A stretch of DNA of 64,000 bases from Nomia melanderi (GCF_051020985.1 NC_135003.1:6255501-6319500), one strand, 5' to 3'. Numbered from the stretch's first letter, positions 10,741-22,700 are shown. Notes: generated by a model not told the origin, from the sequence alone. Program-made: numbers and translations.

Positions 10741-11480
10741 ACAAATTAGTTTAGTAGTTAAGATGTTATTATTTACGAACGGAAAGTTGTGAGACATGTG
10801 GACGAGATTTGAACGGTTTGTGTGGGTTTGGGGGTGTTTTGATGATGTTCAAGAAATAGTGAGGAATTAGTGGACATCAAATGCTTGATATCCATTATGT
10901 AACTACTACTTTAATAATTGACGATTAATGTGAATAATATGAGTATGTTATGATTATTGAAATAAAAATGGAATATGGAAACAGAATGAATAGATAAAAT
11001 AGCAGTACCTTCAAATACGAAGAAAATTCTTCGATGGTGCTTTTGATTATCGGTTTAATAACACTATTAATAGTATATGTTTCTTAGAATTACATAAAAA
11101 ACAAACCAAACTGAAAGAAATAATAACTATGAAATTAATTGAAGTACAGAGGAAAGTAAAAGGTGAAGTCATACAGCTTTGAAATAAATAACAAATGTAC
11201 TAAGCTTTCTTATCTTTCACCCGCCCACTTAACGACAACAGTAATAACATAAACATTGAACGAAACTAAAAGAAAGCATAACAATGAATTCAATTTAAAC
11301 GCCACAAAGGAGAAGAAACCACAAAGCTTTAAAATGGAAATCAAGTTCCTTCAAAGTACTGCACCCCTAAAGGTACTTCATCCCCTAATCGAACAACATT
11401 AATAACAATGCGAATCATAATGGTCTGAAAAATACATTCAAATAAAAGAAAGTGTAAAAGTACTATGAGTAGAGATAAAT
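10740..11480. other. AT-rich spacer
   Basis: Starts G/T-rich (GTTTGTGTGGGTTTGGGGG near 10815-10835), then becomes A-rich. No recognisable gene or element. Confidence 0.4.
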
Positions 11481-11900
11481 TAAACAAGAAGTAACAAATT
11501 TATCGCAGTTCCGACGCCACTGGACAAGAAACACAAGGTATGTCCATCAGGCCCACGTGAATGACAGAACGAACCGTCTGCTCTGTCAGCCGTACGTCCA
11601 CGCGTGCACGCGCCTCTCCGCCAGCGGTCCGTAACAGACCGAGATTTATTGGCACCGGTGAAAATGCATTTTCGCCAACAGCCGCGGATAAATTCGTCGC
11701 GTGGACGTGTTAAACGTCCCGTCGGTGGCCTTGAATCCTTTGAACTCGAACCATCATAAATCAAAGGAATAAGTAAACGGGAATGAGTTAATTGAAAATT
11801 TTATCGAACTCAACGAAACTCTGCATGCAATTACTTCGATTAAATGTCGGTGAAGTCACGCCGCAAATTACATTTCAATTTAACTTTTCATTTAAATGAA
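11480..11900. other. GC-rich island 11
   Basis: CpG-dense at 11515-11735. A minus-strand frame of 94 codons is Arg/Ser-rich and unrecognised. The right flank at 11945-12045 is G-rich. Confidence 0.45.
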
Positions 11901-12069
11901 AGATTTAACGTAGTTACTGGTTTAATTTAATACACGAATATTCGAAATTAGGGGTGTTGACATTTTTGGGAAAGATAACGAAGATTTGGATTTTGATTGG
12001 GAATTGAAAAATGAGTTTGGCAACGCGGGGTTTGTAATATTTTGAATATTTAAATTATGATTAACTAAG

Positions 12070-12300
12070 TCTAAAAATTAGAACTAATTAAATAAAAAAA
12101 TTAGAAATAACAAAATCATAAAATTAGAACTAATTAATTAAAAAAAATTAGAAATAACAAAATCATAAAATTAGAATTTACTAAGTCTACAAACTAGAGC
12201 CAATTAAATAAAACATTTAGAATTACCTACATCTAGAAATTAAAACTAACTGAATCTAAAAATTAGAACTAAATCTGAAACTTAGAAGTAACTAAAGCTA
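12070..12300 (+). repeat. 46-47 bp tandem repeat with degenerate tail
   Basis: Two nearly identical copies start with TTAGAACTAATTAA at 12078 and 12124 and both contain TTAGAAATAACAAAATCAT. Beyond 12170 the words AATTAGAACTAA and AACTTAGAAG continue as a degenerate 8-bp-like tail. Confidence 0.7.
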
Positions 12301-13230
12301 AATCAATCCTTTCTATTGATTAAATTAAAATTAACGAATAACAGATCGATCAATTAATAAAGGAAATGAACATGTATAAGATCCAAGTTTCTATGAATTA
12401 GTCCATAAAAAACTATACATCAATGAATAGATATTAACAGTTTAATCGGAAGGATAAAGATAATTCCCTGTAACCCAATCAGATCAAACATTGACGGTTT
12501 CGTGATGTCAAAGACACTGGCGCAGCGACACTGCAACGTGTTGTTCGAACGCGGCGTCCAATTACAATAGATGTGTTCGCTCGTGCCTTCTCGCCGCTTA
12601 TTCATTACACCTACCGCGCACGATAGCAGCACAACCGCTAATAATAGCGAATCAATTACCGTTGCGACGTCCCCGTTGATCAATTCGCGTTGTACAATGG
12701 GAACGCGTCGAGAGCAGTGCTCCAGGATTTCGCTGTTTAACGTTGAAAGTGTAACAAGTGATAAAGGCAACCGGTTTCTACTTTTTTTTACGAATTACAC
12801 AGATTTTTCTTAAAAAGATATTTTTATCAAGTCATTCTTTTAGATTTGTATATTTAATGATTATATTAGTAATAATATTACACAATACCTTTGCGTAAAA
12901 TAAGAAATCTGAAATGAATAATTTTGAATTTTCTACTAATTTCAAGCAAAAAGTCATTAATCTAAAAAACAAACATATCTAATTTTTTTTAATTAATTAA
13001 TTTCACAATTTACCAAAAGAAATCAGTTCCCCAAAATCACCAATCCAATTTCACTAAAATATATAGAATTACGAATCAATCAACCAAACATTAACAACAT
13101 TAAGTACTATTTAATATTAACTACGAAAATTCAAAAAGTCCTAAAACATAGTCGTGGCACAAGAAACATAATCACTGCAGTCAGTCTAAACTGCTACAAC
13201 CAACGCGAAAGACTAAAAATCGTGGAAAGG
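12300..13230. other. AT spacer, island 12 (12470-12780) and AT spacer
   Basis: A CpG-containing island near 12470-12780 is embedded in AT-rich DNA. A 116-codon minus-strand frame (12420-12770) and an 80-codon + frame overlap it. The minus frame has a hydrophobic stretch, but I recognise no family. From 12990 to 13190 the + strand is C/A-rich. Confidence 0.4.
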
Positions 13231-13800
13231 ATGAATCGATTAAAACTCAAAGAGGATTATCGAATAATTACGTGTCGCAGTGTTCGTTTAACCTTTCTCT
13301 AGTAACGTTTCACGTGAAACTGTAATACGATCCCCGGGTTAAAGATCCAGGGGGTTGTGCATCCGATTTTAAATCAATTTCACCGTAATTGCACAGAAGC
13401 CACGGGACGGTTTGATTACGGAAGGAAAAGGCGATGGAAATTATCTCGACCTGGTACGGCTGCCCCACGTGCACAGCCTTGCCCCTCCCTGTCGTCCTGA
13501 CAATTTCAATTTGACCCTTTCGCTGTGTTTCCTACTTGCCGGTCTCATTTGCGTTACGTTCAACCTATGCTCGAACACCGGTAACCGTCCGCACCCGCCT
13601 TATCCTTTCATTAAATCGACCGTCCTCTGCTCTGTGGAAAACCTTTCTGCGCTGCTCTCCAATTTACCGAAATATCATTTTCTTCTGTCCGTTATCGAGG
13701 GGAATTCTCGACGGTAGCCCGCAATCGCTTTGCGGCTGCTTCATCGATCGAGGTTTTTCCTTTTCAAGTAAAGACGATATACTTTTTGCGAACGATACTA
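13230..13800. other. GC-rich island 13
   Basis: CpG-rich island with CCACGTGCAC near 13465. Two overlapping + frames of about 100 codons share the same DNA and neither looks like a protein. Possible regulatory island. Confidence 0.45.
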
Positions 13801-13889
13801 CATATCAGAGGGTAGTTTTAATGATTATTGAATTTTAAACGAGATATAGTAGTGTTCCGAGCAAAGATACATTAGAATTTTGTAGATCA

Positions 13890-14365
13890 ATTTAGAATTA
13901 AGATCAATTAGAATTTTTGTTTGAAATTGATAAAACTTCCCAACCGAATTAATATTAATTGATATAAATTTCCTTCCAATGTTTCTATATAAAATTGATA
14001 ATATAGAATTATTCAATGAAATTAATAATACAAACCATTAGTCAACACTTTACCGTAAAATTAGTAATACAAACCCCCTTCAAATTTGCTAAATAGTTAT
14101 TAATTTAAGTCTTCACGTAAAGTTTTCCGATTTTAAATTAATAATACAACTTTTCAGTCGCAGTACCTCAATAAAATTACTAACCGAAATCTGCTAATTA
14201 ACTTAATAACACAACTTTTCACGCAAAAGTTTTCAATAAAGTTCCTAATATAAATTTCCCAATTAACTTAATACCACCACTGTTCGTGCAAAATTTCCCA
14301 ATCAAATTCATACCACAAATTTCCCAATTAAATTTCTAACACAACTTTCCACTAACGCTGCAAGA
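13890..14365 (+). repeat. 65-bp minisatellite
   Basis: Units begin TTAA(C/A)TTAATAA and recur at exactly 65-bp steps at 14133, 14198, 14263 and 14328. More diverged material with AATTAGTAATACAAA words extends to about 13890. Units end in TTTCCCAA or CTGCTAA. The array abuts the next GC-rich island. Confidence 0.75.
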
Positions 14366-14950
14366 AAACCCCGGCGCCGTTCCCATCGCTAGAAAACAGC
14401 TCCTTTCCCCTATCCCAGAAAAATCACTAAAAATCCTGGGGGATCTGCGGTCGCACCAAGGAAATCCCCGTTGGCCCGTAACGCGATCCGCTGTGCCGTG
14501 TCTCTTCTATCATCGCTGGATGCGCCCCTCGCCAAAGAAGGCGTGAAAGTGACACCTGCTCGCGCTCGGTCGTTCGCTCGTTCACTCGTGCACGCGCGTT
14601 CCTTCGGCCCACGCTGCCCACGTGTCGCCGGGCAACGGTGAACGCTACGGGGAACGGGGATCGCTAATAAATTAGCATTATCTGGTTGCGGTTCCGTAAT
14701 ACGCCGCCGCCGCTGCCGAGACAGAACCAGTCGAATATCCGCGGATTCAGATATGAACGGGAAATTATGAACGACGCGTGAAAACTCAGCAGGCGAAACA
14801 GTAATTCTTCGGGGACTTGTTCGGCCGAAGTTATTTCACTCGGTATTGGACAAATGGCCAGCGATTGACGACTTAATTCATGGAAAGTTGCGGCAACGAA
14901 CGGAGTGGCTTTCGGACAGAGAAACTGGAATCGAGATCTTTGGACCTTCT
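14365..14950. other. GC-rich island 14, enhancer-like
   Basis: CpG-dense. At about 14662-14695 it has the near-palindrome GCTAATAAATTAGC followed by GGTTGCGGTTCC, that is, homeodomain-type ATTA cores beside a Runt-type TGCGGTT. A CACGTG lies near 14620. I infer a possible enhancer; there is no coding evidence. Confidence 0.4.
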
Positions 14951-15420
14951 ATTTTTAATAGAGAAGAGAATTATGCTGCATTGAAAATTTTCTAGTATTT
15001 TTTTGTAGAATATAAAGGATAAGGGGAAAGTAAAGGAGATTTCTGTAATTTTTATTTTTTTAGTAGAAAAGATAATGACTACGGAACAAGGGGAAACTAA
15101 AACAGATCTTTGTAATTTTTTTGTAAGTATACTACAGTGGAAAAAATAATGATATTATATTAACACAGTGGTAGGAATAAAGGAGATAAAGAATAAAAAT
15201 AGATTGAAAACCTGAAACTAAAAACTAGAGAAAAAGAAAGGAAGATTGCATTTAAATAAAGTAATAAAAAATAACTATAAAATGGATTAAAGCAAAGTGA
15301 AAAATTGAGGATATAACCTAGAAACACAACAGTATTATTTATCTTAATGGATAACGTATATTCAATTATTAATATCAGCGTAACTAGAATCTCAGTTGTC
15401 ATTCAATAATCCAAAATATC
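14950..15420. other. AT-rich spacer with a two-copy duplication
   Basis: GGATAAGGGGAAAGTAAA near 15017 and GGAACAAGGGGAAACTAAAA near 15083 begin two related segments about 66 bp apart, each running into TGTAATTTTT. The rest is A-rich with no gene. Confidence 0.45.
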
Positions 15421-15960
15421 AACGTCAGGCGATACCGAATTACGAAAATAGCAAAGAAAATGTTTTATTTAGCCAGTCGGTAACACGTTAATCCTTGCTA
15501 CAACTTTCTACTGTTAATAGAAGGAGCGGCCATCGTTCTCGCGTTCATGTGTATACTCGGGGGCGCGATTAATTCGAGCGTTATCGAATCCCAATCGAAT
15601 TCCGTGTACGTCTCTTCCCAACCCCTATCTCTCTTACTCTTTCAAGAGGCGTATTTTCCTCTTTCAACGGACTTTATTCAACGGCAACAGGGAACAGACG
15701 TTTCGCAACGGGACAAACGATTTTCGTAATTAGTCCCGGCACAGTCAAGTACAAACCAGGAAGTAACCAGGGAAAGAAGGACGTATGGGTTATATTCGCG
15801 ATCGTTGCAGAGATTCATGGCCGAGCCGGCCAGACGCACGACGGAGATCAACCTTGACGATAATACGCGAGGATTCGTGATCAACGCGGACCTTTTGTAC
15901 TCTAAGCTTGGTCATTGTGGAACCACTGGATTTAGGGAATTTCCTTTTGTGACTCTGTTT
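15420..15960. other. GC-rich island 15
   Basis: Moderately CpG-rich, with several short frames on both strands. None is recognisable. The right flank is T/G-rich. Confidence 0.4.
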
Positions 15961-16480
15961 TTATCTTCTGGTAAATATGTTTCTTCAGATTGCTATTTTT
16001 TAATAAATATTATACTGTTTAATAGTTAATAATTTCTAATATTTTATCTTGTCCATGAGTTTATTAAAGAGAAGTTTGTGTATGTCAGTTAAAATTAATT
16101 TCGTCGAAGATATTTGAAAAGAGTTGATTTTGTAGAACACATTTGATTTAGTTGAGAATCAGTTTGATTTTTGAAAATTAATTCGGTAAAAATTAGTTTA
16201 TTTTGAGAATTTACTTTATTTTTGCTGACAGAATCTTCGTTGATAAACACAAAGGTAGTAATATTTCAACGTCTTGATAGAACTGTGACAAGAAAAGTGA
16301 AAGAAACATTTTTATGAAAAAGAATCACTTTCTTTACTAACAACTTACTTAATAAACAAATAAATATATAAATAAACAAATATTTCGATTTATTACAATT
16401 TCTTTCCCAGAAAATCCACCAGGGAATATAAACTAAGTTCAGACTTCATTTTCCCATTCACTCGTTTCTTTCCTCGTTTT
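15960..16480. other. AT-rich spacer
   Basis: T/G-rich at first, with TTTGATTT and GAGAATT words, then A/C-rich from about 16250. No gene seen. Confidence 0.4.
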
Positions 16481-16930
16481 TTCCCATCGCTTTTTTCGTC
16501 AAGGGACCACGAAACGACGTACTGAATTAAAGTACACCGTCATCGTGTTAAGAATATCGAGGCACGGTCGCGTACCGGGTCCCAGAGCACAGTCGTCCGG
16601 ATATTGAAACGAGCCGACGCATTACGCAACGCGACGACGTCCTCTAAAGTATATACACCCTGAATCTCATTACTCGGTTTATTGATGGCCCTCCGATAGA
16701 CCCGTGTCCCTGGTGCTATTCAATGAAAGCACAACCGTGTTCGGCCGATAAGAGGTATCGGTCTCTTGATACAAATTGAGAAGATCGAGCTGGAAAGTTG
16801 AGAGCGCTAAGAAGTCTCGGGTCAGGGAAGCAATTTTTCCGTACGGCGAAAGCAATCGCTTCTAGAGGGATTAATCGAGGGCAGATTGAACCGCGAGACT
16901 TCACTCGATGGACGAACAGTATTTCTTAGT
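16480..16930. other. GC-rich island 16
   Basis: CpG-rich at 16500-16660, with further moderate-GC DNA to 16915. No protein-like frame. Confidence 0.4.
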
Positions 16931-17230
16931 GTAATAATGACGATATACATTAGTAATGATGTTATTTGAGATTTTTGACATAGGCAAAAGTTGTGCATTG
17001 CCGATGCTACAATGTGTATGGCTCTAATGGGATTAGATTATACATGATAATCTTTCACTTGTAATAAAACTAATTCAAAACCCTACAAAAACCCCACAAC
17101 AACAATCTGTAATACTCTCAGATCTAATCACCGCTAATGACCAACAATCCCATACAACATAAAACTCTCATAAAACAAAAGAAACAGATACTCTGATCCC
17201 AAAAGAACCAAAAGAATAAAGAAATCACGA
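16930..17230. other. Spacer with sharp G/T to C/A switch
   Basis: G/T-rich to about 17050, then strongly C/A-rich to 17220, immediately left of island 17. Confidence 0.45.
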
Positions 17231-17815
17231 GAAGCATGCTTCATTATTTCCCTCCATCGAAGTTCAATTCACCGATCCAAGCTGAAAGAAGCAAGAAACA
17301 GAACAAAGAGAGACAGAGAAGGGGAATTTTCCCATGTATGGATAAAGCCGCGATTAACGCGAGTCACCTTTGTGTATCGGCGTGTCGACGGTGCGCCGTA
17401 CATAAATCGAACAACGCGCTGCACGTCCTAACTCGTACATGCCGCCTCGGGAACCGGTTTCCAGTGGCATTTAGTGGCTACCCCCGTACGGTACCTGCGC
17501 ACGGCACGGTCCCGATCGCGCGGCTAACTTACAACAAATTAACAGGTCGTTTATCGAGTTTCTTTCTGTGCTCTCCTCCCGTGCCTCGTGTCCCCCGTTC
17601 GAACGGGGCGAGGAAATAATCGAGCCGAACGACGCGATTAATGGCCAGGCCGCGCTGTAGACAATAAAGTCGGCCGCAACGATCGTAAATAAATTAGCAA
17701 CACGCGCGACGCATTCACCCTTTTTTTCCATGTACTGATATTCCAGCGACAACCGATAACGGCGAAGGACTTGTCGCGACGCCATTTTTACTTGTACGCG
17801 ACGCGTGTGCTGAGA
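17230..17815. other. GC-rich island 17
   Basis: CpG-dense. The 127-codon + frame (17236-17619) and 125-codon minus frame (17471-17848) overlap on opposite strands, which argues against both. CGCCATTTTTA near 17780 is a Pho/YY1-like core. The island abuts the 145-bp repeat. Confidence 0.45.
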
Positions 17816-18170
17816 ATCCGCCATCTTGGAGAACGGTTGGCTGGACAAGTTAGGTTGGTTCGGAGTTGATTTTTGTTGGATTAGGGAATATTTATGATAT
17901 TCTGTTGGGAGTAGTTGGTTATGGGTATCGATAGTTTTATCGAACTGTTATTTTTGAATATGCGATATTTTGGAGAACGGTTGGCTGGACGAGTTGGGTT
18001 GGTTCGGAGTTGATTTTTGTTAGGTCGGAGAATATTTATATTTTATTGAAAAATTTGTAAGTTTTATAACATTGTAATTTTTGAAAGAAATCGTTGGTCT
18101 TGAAAATCCGCCATCTTGGAGAACGTACGGATAGAATAGTTAATTTTGGAAAGAAACAAAAGCTTGGGAA
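17815..18170 (+). repeat. About 145-bp tandem repeat, three partial copies, with YY1/Pho-type sites
   Basis: TTGGAGAACGGTTGGCTGGA recurs with a period of 144 bp (GAAC at 17831 and 17975). A third, partial copy begins TTGGAGAACG at 18117 (GAAC at 18121, 146 bp on). Copies 1 and 2 stay very similar for about 60 bp (GGTTGGTTCGGAGTTGATTT). Copies 1 and 3 carry CCGCCATCTTGG, the reverse of AAGATGGCGG, which fits the YY1/Pho consensus; the site is degraded in copy 2. Confidence 0.75.
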
Positions 18171-18850
18171 CCACTGCACCACAGCCTCGTTTTTATACTT
18201 CGTTAATCGCGACGGAAATGGTTGTTCAATTTTTTAAAGTCTTCGTTAATTCTGTGTCGAGGTGAACTGCATATTTCTTCGTTTGTATATCGTTCCGTTT
18301 TTATTGTCAAAAGTAAAAGTATGTTACTGCGGGTTTAAGATATCGATGGCTACTGTCGTCCACGCGTGATTTTGTTAACCAGTTGTTCAAGAAGTAACAG
18401 TCAGCACTATTAACAATAAATTACAGCAAATATTTTCCTTGCAAAAAAGAAAACAACTAACAATTAATATTCTTCTCTACAGAAATTAATCAAAATTCTG
18501 CTAAAAAATATTCTAATCTTCCCTTATCTCCAAACCTACCAATCGACATTTTTCTATACAAAAACTCTTTAAAATAACACATTAAAAACAACTATTAAAA
18601 AATCTATTTTTCCAAGAATCTCCACTCCAAAAAATCTTAACATGTTCACGGACAGTAAAAATTTTAACGAGTTACAAAAATAAGCAGATGATATATTTTT
18701 AAATTAATTGTAATATCCAAATTTTTGTTATAAATGCAAGAGGTTATATAGAAATAAATGCACGATAATTAGGGTTATAAATTTGAATGTTATAGTATTC
18801 CTGTTATTTTGCATCACAATGAAAATGAATGATATTCACGCCCGCGAATG
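18170..18850. other. AT-rich spacer
   Basis: Moderate GC at 18170-18370, then A/C-rich to about 18640, then AT-rich. No gene or clear repeat before the 32-bp array. Confidence 0.4.
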
Positions 18851-18854
18851 TGTC

Positions 18855-18950
18855 AAAATGAAAGATCATCTATTCCAAGAAATCATAAAATCAAAGATCC
18901 TGTATTTCGAAAAATCTTAAAACGAAACATCCTCCATTTAAAAAGGTAGA
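18855..18950 (+). repeat. 32-bp tandem repeat, three copies
   Basis: Units starting AAAATGAAAGATC, AAAATCAAAGATCC and AAAACGAAACATCC lie at 18855, 18887 and 18919, exactly 32 bp apart. The third copy is truncated or diverged. Confidence 0.65.
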
Positions 18951-18999
18951 CGGTACAAATCGACCCCACAAGAAGTTCAAGTGCAACTCTGATCCTCCA

Positions 19000-19420
19000 G
19001 AGACAATAAAATGCGTCTGAAATCTACCCGCATAACCGCGCGCGTCTCACCCCATACGCATACGAAAGGGCACAAGTATACAGGTTTCCTTTTTCGTGCG
19101 AGCGTATTTATTGCAGTTGAATTCTAAACGTGTTTACCTTATTCCGTTCGAGTTCCGCGCGTCTCGCCGCGGAAACGCGGCGGAGCGAGAAGGTTAACGT
19201 TTGTTCCGTCGGGAGAAGTTATTCAGAAGACGGTCGAGGGTCGCGGGGCCAGCATTCAGCGTTTCTCGCGCGGCGCGAAACATTTTCGAGCGGATGGTAA
19301 CGCGCCTCGTCGAGGGAAAATGAGCCTCAACTCGTGGTTTTTTCATTCTGCGCGGTCGAGTGCGGCGGTTACGCTGCTCGTTCCTCGCGACAATTACGTC
19401 GAATCAGAATTCTACTGTTT
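19000..19420. other. GC-rich island 18
   Basis: Very CpG-dense, especially 19130-19330 (GCGTCTCGCCGCGG, GCGCGGCGCG). No stable protein-like frame. It resembles an unmethylated CpG island or promoter; no TATA box or initiator is obvious. Confidence 0.45.
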
Positions 19421-19900
19421 CTCAGCCGTTAAGTGAGAAGAAAGAAGGAATTCTTCTTAGAATCGTCGAAGTAACACTAAACAAGAACATTAGAATAATT
19501 TTTTGGAATTTATAACGTAATGTGTTATTGTAAGAATTTGGTACTTGATTTGTTGAGATATTCGAGTGAAATAGTCGTTGAATTGTAAAATTATATTTCG
19601 AAATATTCAACTTTTAATACTCGAAGTATTCAAAATGAGAATTTTTATCTTAATTTTACCTTGATCTTTTTACTTTACCATCTCTAGCTTTCCATTATCA
19701 ATTAGAAAGTTAAACAATTAACGAATAAAATATAGTATCACCTACATATAATATACATTATTAACGTTAATTTCTTAATGATTTATCTCCATATCAAACT
19801 AATTATCGAAACAGCTCCAAAGATTTCAAAAAGAATTAACCGAAATTCCCCAACATAATCCATCAATCCACAAAAATAATTATTCTAGGCTCACAGTCGA
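19420..19900. other. AT-rich spacer
   Basis: AT-rich, becoming C/A-rich from about 19790. No gene seen. Confidence 0.4.
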
Positions 19901-20345
19901 TGATTTCAAAAACACCGGGTATGTAATTCGGCTAGAACATCATTCAGCGGCTGAAAATGGCGAGCCCAGCGTATTCCTCGAAATCTGTTCATCCGTTTCC
20001 TGTTCTAACGGCGCGGGGGAGTGGATTTCTCCGGTCCGCGGAAGCAGGCCGCATTTGTTTACACGAGATACGCTCTCGTGCCTCGAAAAGCCCGGAAGCT
20101 TTCAATGCATCGGAATAAGAGGATTGGGGAACGGGCACCGCATATGATCTGCGCGCGAGCGTGCGAGCGAGCTTTCGCTGCCGCTGTTACGACTGCTGCT
20201 GGTGCACGTCATTTTGTACCTGGACCAACAACGTTGTACACGTGTACGGCCGATGGGTGTTACGGGATTTTACGGGGTGAACCACCCCTCGGTTTCCCAC
20301 GTTTTCGTCAAGGCATCGCTGTCCTGTGTAATTCCTATCTCTCTT
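19900..20345. other. GC-rich island 19
   Basis: CpG-dense island with a 114-codon + frame (20021-20365). The translation is Arg/Ala-rich, runs straight into the minisatellite and has no recognised domain, so I do not call it. Confidence 0.4.
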
Positions 20346-20350
20346 TCTGT

Positions 20351-20740
20351 CTGATGCTTCTCTAGGTTTTCCTATCTCTGTTCGTGGCTGTTCTGGCTCT
20401 AGTTTTCTCTCTGTTGCTTCTCTAGCTTCCCCTTTCTCTATCTGGTGGTTTTTTAGTTCCCTTTCTCTTTGTGTTGCCTTTTCAGCTTTGATTTGCTGTG
20501 TCTGTTGCTTCTTTAGCTCTTGCTTTCTCTGTCTGGTGGTTTTCTAGCTCTTTCTTTTTCTATATTGCCTTTCTAGTTCTAACTCGTTGTGTTTGTTGCT
20601 TTGTTAGCTCTTGCTTTTTCTGTTTATTGCTTCTCTAGCTCTTCCTTGCTCTATCTGTTGCTTCTCTAGCTTTACCTTTTTTTGTTTATTACTTCTCTAG
20701 CTCTCGTTTGCTCTGCCTGTTGCTTTTCTAGCCTCTTTCC
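20351..20740 (+). repeat. 31-bp pyrimidine-rich minisatellite
   Basis: The consensus begins TTGCTTCTCTAGCTCTTGCT and the period is 31 bp. Several consecutive units (about 20560-20730) keep 31 bp exactly, while earlier units vary slightly. At least ten copies are visible. Each unit carries a CTAG core. The same CTCTAGCTCT word appears reversed in the purine tract at 42.38 kb. Confidence 0.85.
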
Positions 20741-20930
20741 TTCTCTCCCTTGCTTCACTGCTTCTCTTTATCTTTCTTTTGCATCTATAGCTTTTTTTCT
20801 TTTCGTTATATATTCACTCTTGCCTCACACACATGCAAACACGCGCGCGCGCGCTCCTTTGCCTTTTCAGTCTTCTCTCTACCCCTCTGATGCTCCCCTA
20901 GCTCTGTCTTTCTCTCCGCCAGCTTTTCCC
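20740..20930 (+). repeat. Pyrimidine-rich tail with (CG)6
   Basis: Continuation of the pyrimidine-rich tract beyond the 31-bp array, with an alternating CG run at 20842-20854. The 108-codon frame at 20682-21008 is Ser/Leu/Phe-rich because of this bias. Confidence 0.6.
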
Positions 20931-21415
20931 GACTTCTTGCCACGGTGTACACATGATTCCCGACGTTTGCGCGCGGCAGAATTTCGTGTAAAGGGGATCA
21001 ACCCCTAGAGCGGAGTCCAAACTCCATTTAAACCCATCCGACGAATAGAATATGCAAATTCCGTTAGGTTTTCTTTGACCGTCGTATATTTTCTACGACG
21101 TTCTAATCTACTGATTAGATTCGCTTGTAAATTTTTAGGATTTAGTGGATTTTCATGTTGAGGAGATGCTAATGTTTAGGTTTCGAAGGTGAGTATCTGG
21201 TTAAACGAGATTCTATTGTAGTGGCAGATACTTTGTCTCATTCAAATATCTCAAATATCTAAATCTTCATTACTTTTATTCAATATTTAAAACACTTACC
21301 AAATATCGTTAGATTTCTTCTTATCGTCCACCCAATTCTGAAACAGAAAAAAAAACAATACTGTTAGTTAGAATACCATTACAATTAAAAAATCAAAGTT
21401 AACCTTAGTTAACCA
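20930..21415. other. Small GC-rich island 20 and AT-rich spacer
   Basis: CpG-containing DNA at 20930-21110, then G/T-rich to about 21240, then AT-rich. No gene seen. Confidence 0.4.
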
Positions 21416-21600
21416 TGACGAAAATTTCAAATAGAATTTAACAAATATAAACGTCATCTAGTTTCTCCAAGTCCAAATTATTCTGCTATTATCAATTGCG
21501 ATGCTTCCGAATAAACGTAGATTTTTCTGAGTGAATTATAAACAGTAGAATAACTCTATCAACTGTAGCTGCAAAGAAAATCATAATTAAACAATATGCA
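21415..21600 (+). mobile_element. Dispersed repeat family A, copy 1
   Basis: The segment aligns with 62162-62365. Both share GATTTCAAATAGAATTTAACA-like starts (GAAAATTTCAAATAGAATTT here), a middle TTATCAATTGCGATGCT/CCGAATAAACG, and GCAAAGAAAATCATA near the end. Identity is high at the start and lower later. No coding remnant or terminal structure is visible, so it is an unclassified old interspersed repeat. Confidence 0.6.
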
Positions 21601-21699
21601 GCTGGGCATTCAAAATAATTCCACAAAATTCTAAAACTTCTTTCAACATAAAATCCAGAATCCTTCATTTCATCGAAACAATGCAACCTAATCCCAGCA

Positions 21700-22250
21700 A
21701 AAAGCCTTCATTTCGATGGATCTAAATCACGAGACCGAAGGAAACCGCACGCATCCCACCGACCGACAATATGGCGGCAGCTAGAATGTTTCTCACGTGG
21801 CACGTTACTAACGCGTGCAAATGTAATTCCACTGTTTCCCCTGGTTCCCCATCCTGCCGTCTCCCTAAATAGGATTCTTCGTCGTTTAGATCCGAGTCCG
21901 CGATCCCGCGCCTTTCGAAAATTCTGTTTGCCCCGCGAGGAAAAAGAAAAAGAGGAATTACACTCGTTTTCTCGCGGAATTACTTCCACGATATAATTCC
22001 TCCGTCACGGGGAACGGAGGACTTATTCCGAGACGTCCGGAATCGTGGGAATCGGGAGAAAGAGACAAAGGGTCCTGGGGAATGAACAAAATTTCGCTTT
22101 TGTTTTACATTCACGGTACAGCAGCTTTTTATCTTGCAGGAATCACAGAGAAGATACCAGCTTTTCACGGTACGTTATTACACGGTGCTCTTTTCTCCGT
22201 CTTCAAGCTTTGCATCCGAAATCTGCTTCTTTTCTTTACAAATTGTTGAT
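21700..22250. other. GC-rich island 21 with YY1/Pho-type site
   Basis: CpG-rich island. AATATGGCGGC at 21768-21778 matches the AANATGGCGGC consensus of YY1/Pho exactly. Both strands have unrecognised short frames. The site alone cannot prove a Polycomb-type element. Confidence 0.4.
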
Positions 22251-22700
22251 CGGCGTAGATACATGAAATAGTCGATTGTTTGATAAATACTCATTTATTT
22301 CAATATTTTGTGAAGTAATACGTTGTTACTTTGTGAAACGATGTTCTCTTTTTATAACTAAAATTCTGAATAAAATCTTCTTGTTGTACTTTGTTTATTG
22401 AACTCTAACAACCAGAAATTGTACATATCCAGTCTCAAAAAGAACAAAAATTTCCAAATATTACAATACACAAATATTTTCTTCTAAAAGAAAAAAAATA
22501 ACCGAAGTCCTAATTCCAAACATATTCTATTTCTCCAGTTCTTCCTATAAAAAACAACTATTAGTATTTTACACACTATATTCTGGTAACTATTGCAGAA
22601 TAACTTACTGAAACAAAATCGTCGAAAAGAAAAGATAACTCGTAGAGAACAAGAGAAGAAGAATTAAAACAAGACATTTATATATTCATCCTCAAGACTG
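22250..22700. other. AT-rich spacer
   Basis: T/G-rich at the left, then C/A-rich at 22390-22560, then A-rich up to the candidate exon. No gene seen. Confidence 0.4.

Noticed and set aside
12505..12570. Possible tRNA (TGGCGCAGCG followed by GTTCGAAC)
   Set aside because: The A- and B-box-like words do not fit the consensus well and no cloverleaf could be drawn.
16985..17020. Possible microRNA (GTGCATTG near GCTACAATG)
   Set aside because: It resembles the miR-33 seed only in the first bases and no precursor hairpin of normal length was seen.
20351..20740. CRISPR-like array
   Set aside because: The 31-bp units are head-to-tail with no unique spacers and drift in sequence; it is a minisatellite in an animal genome.
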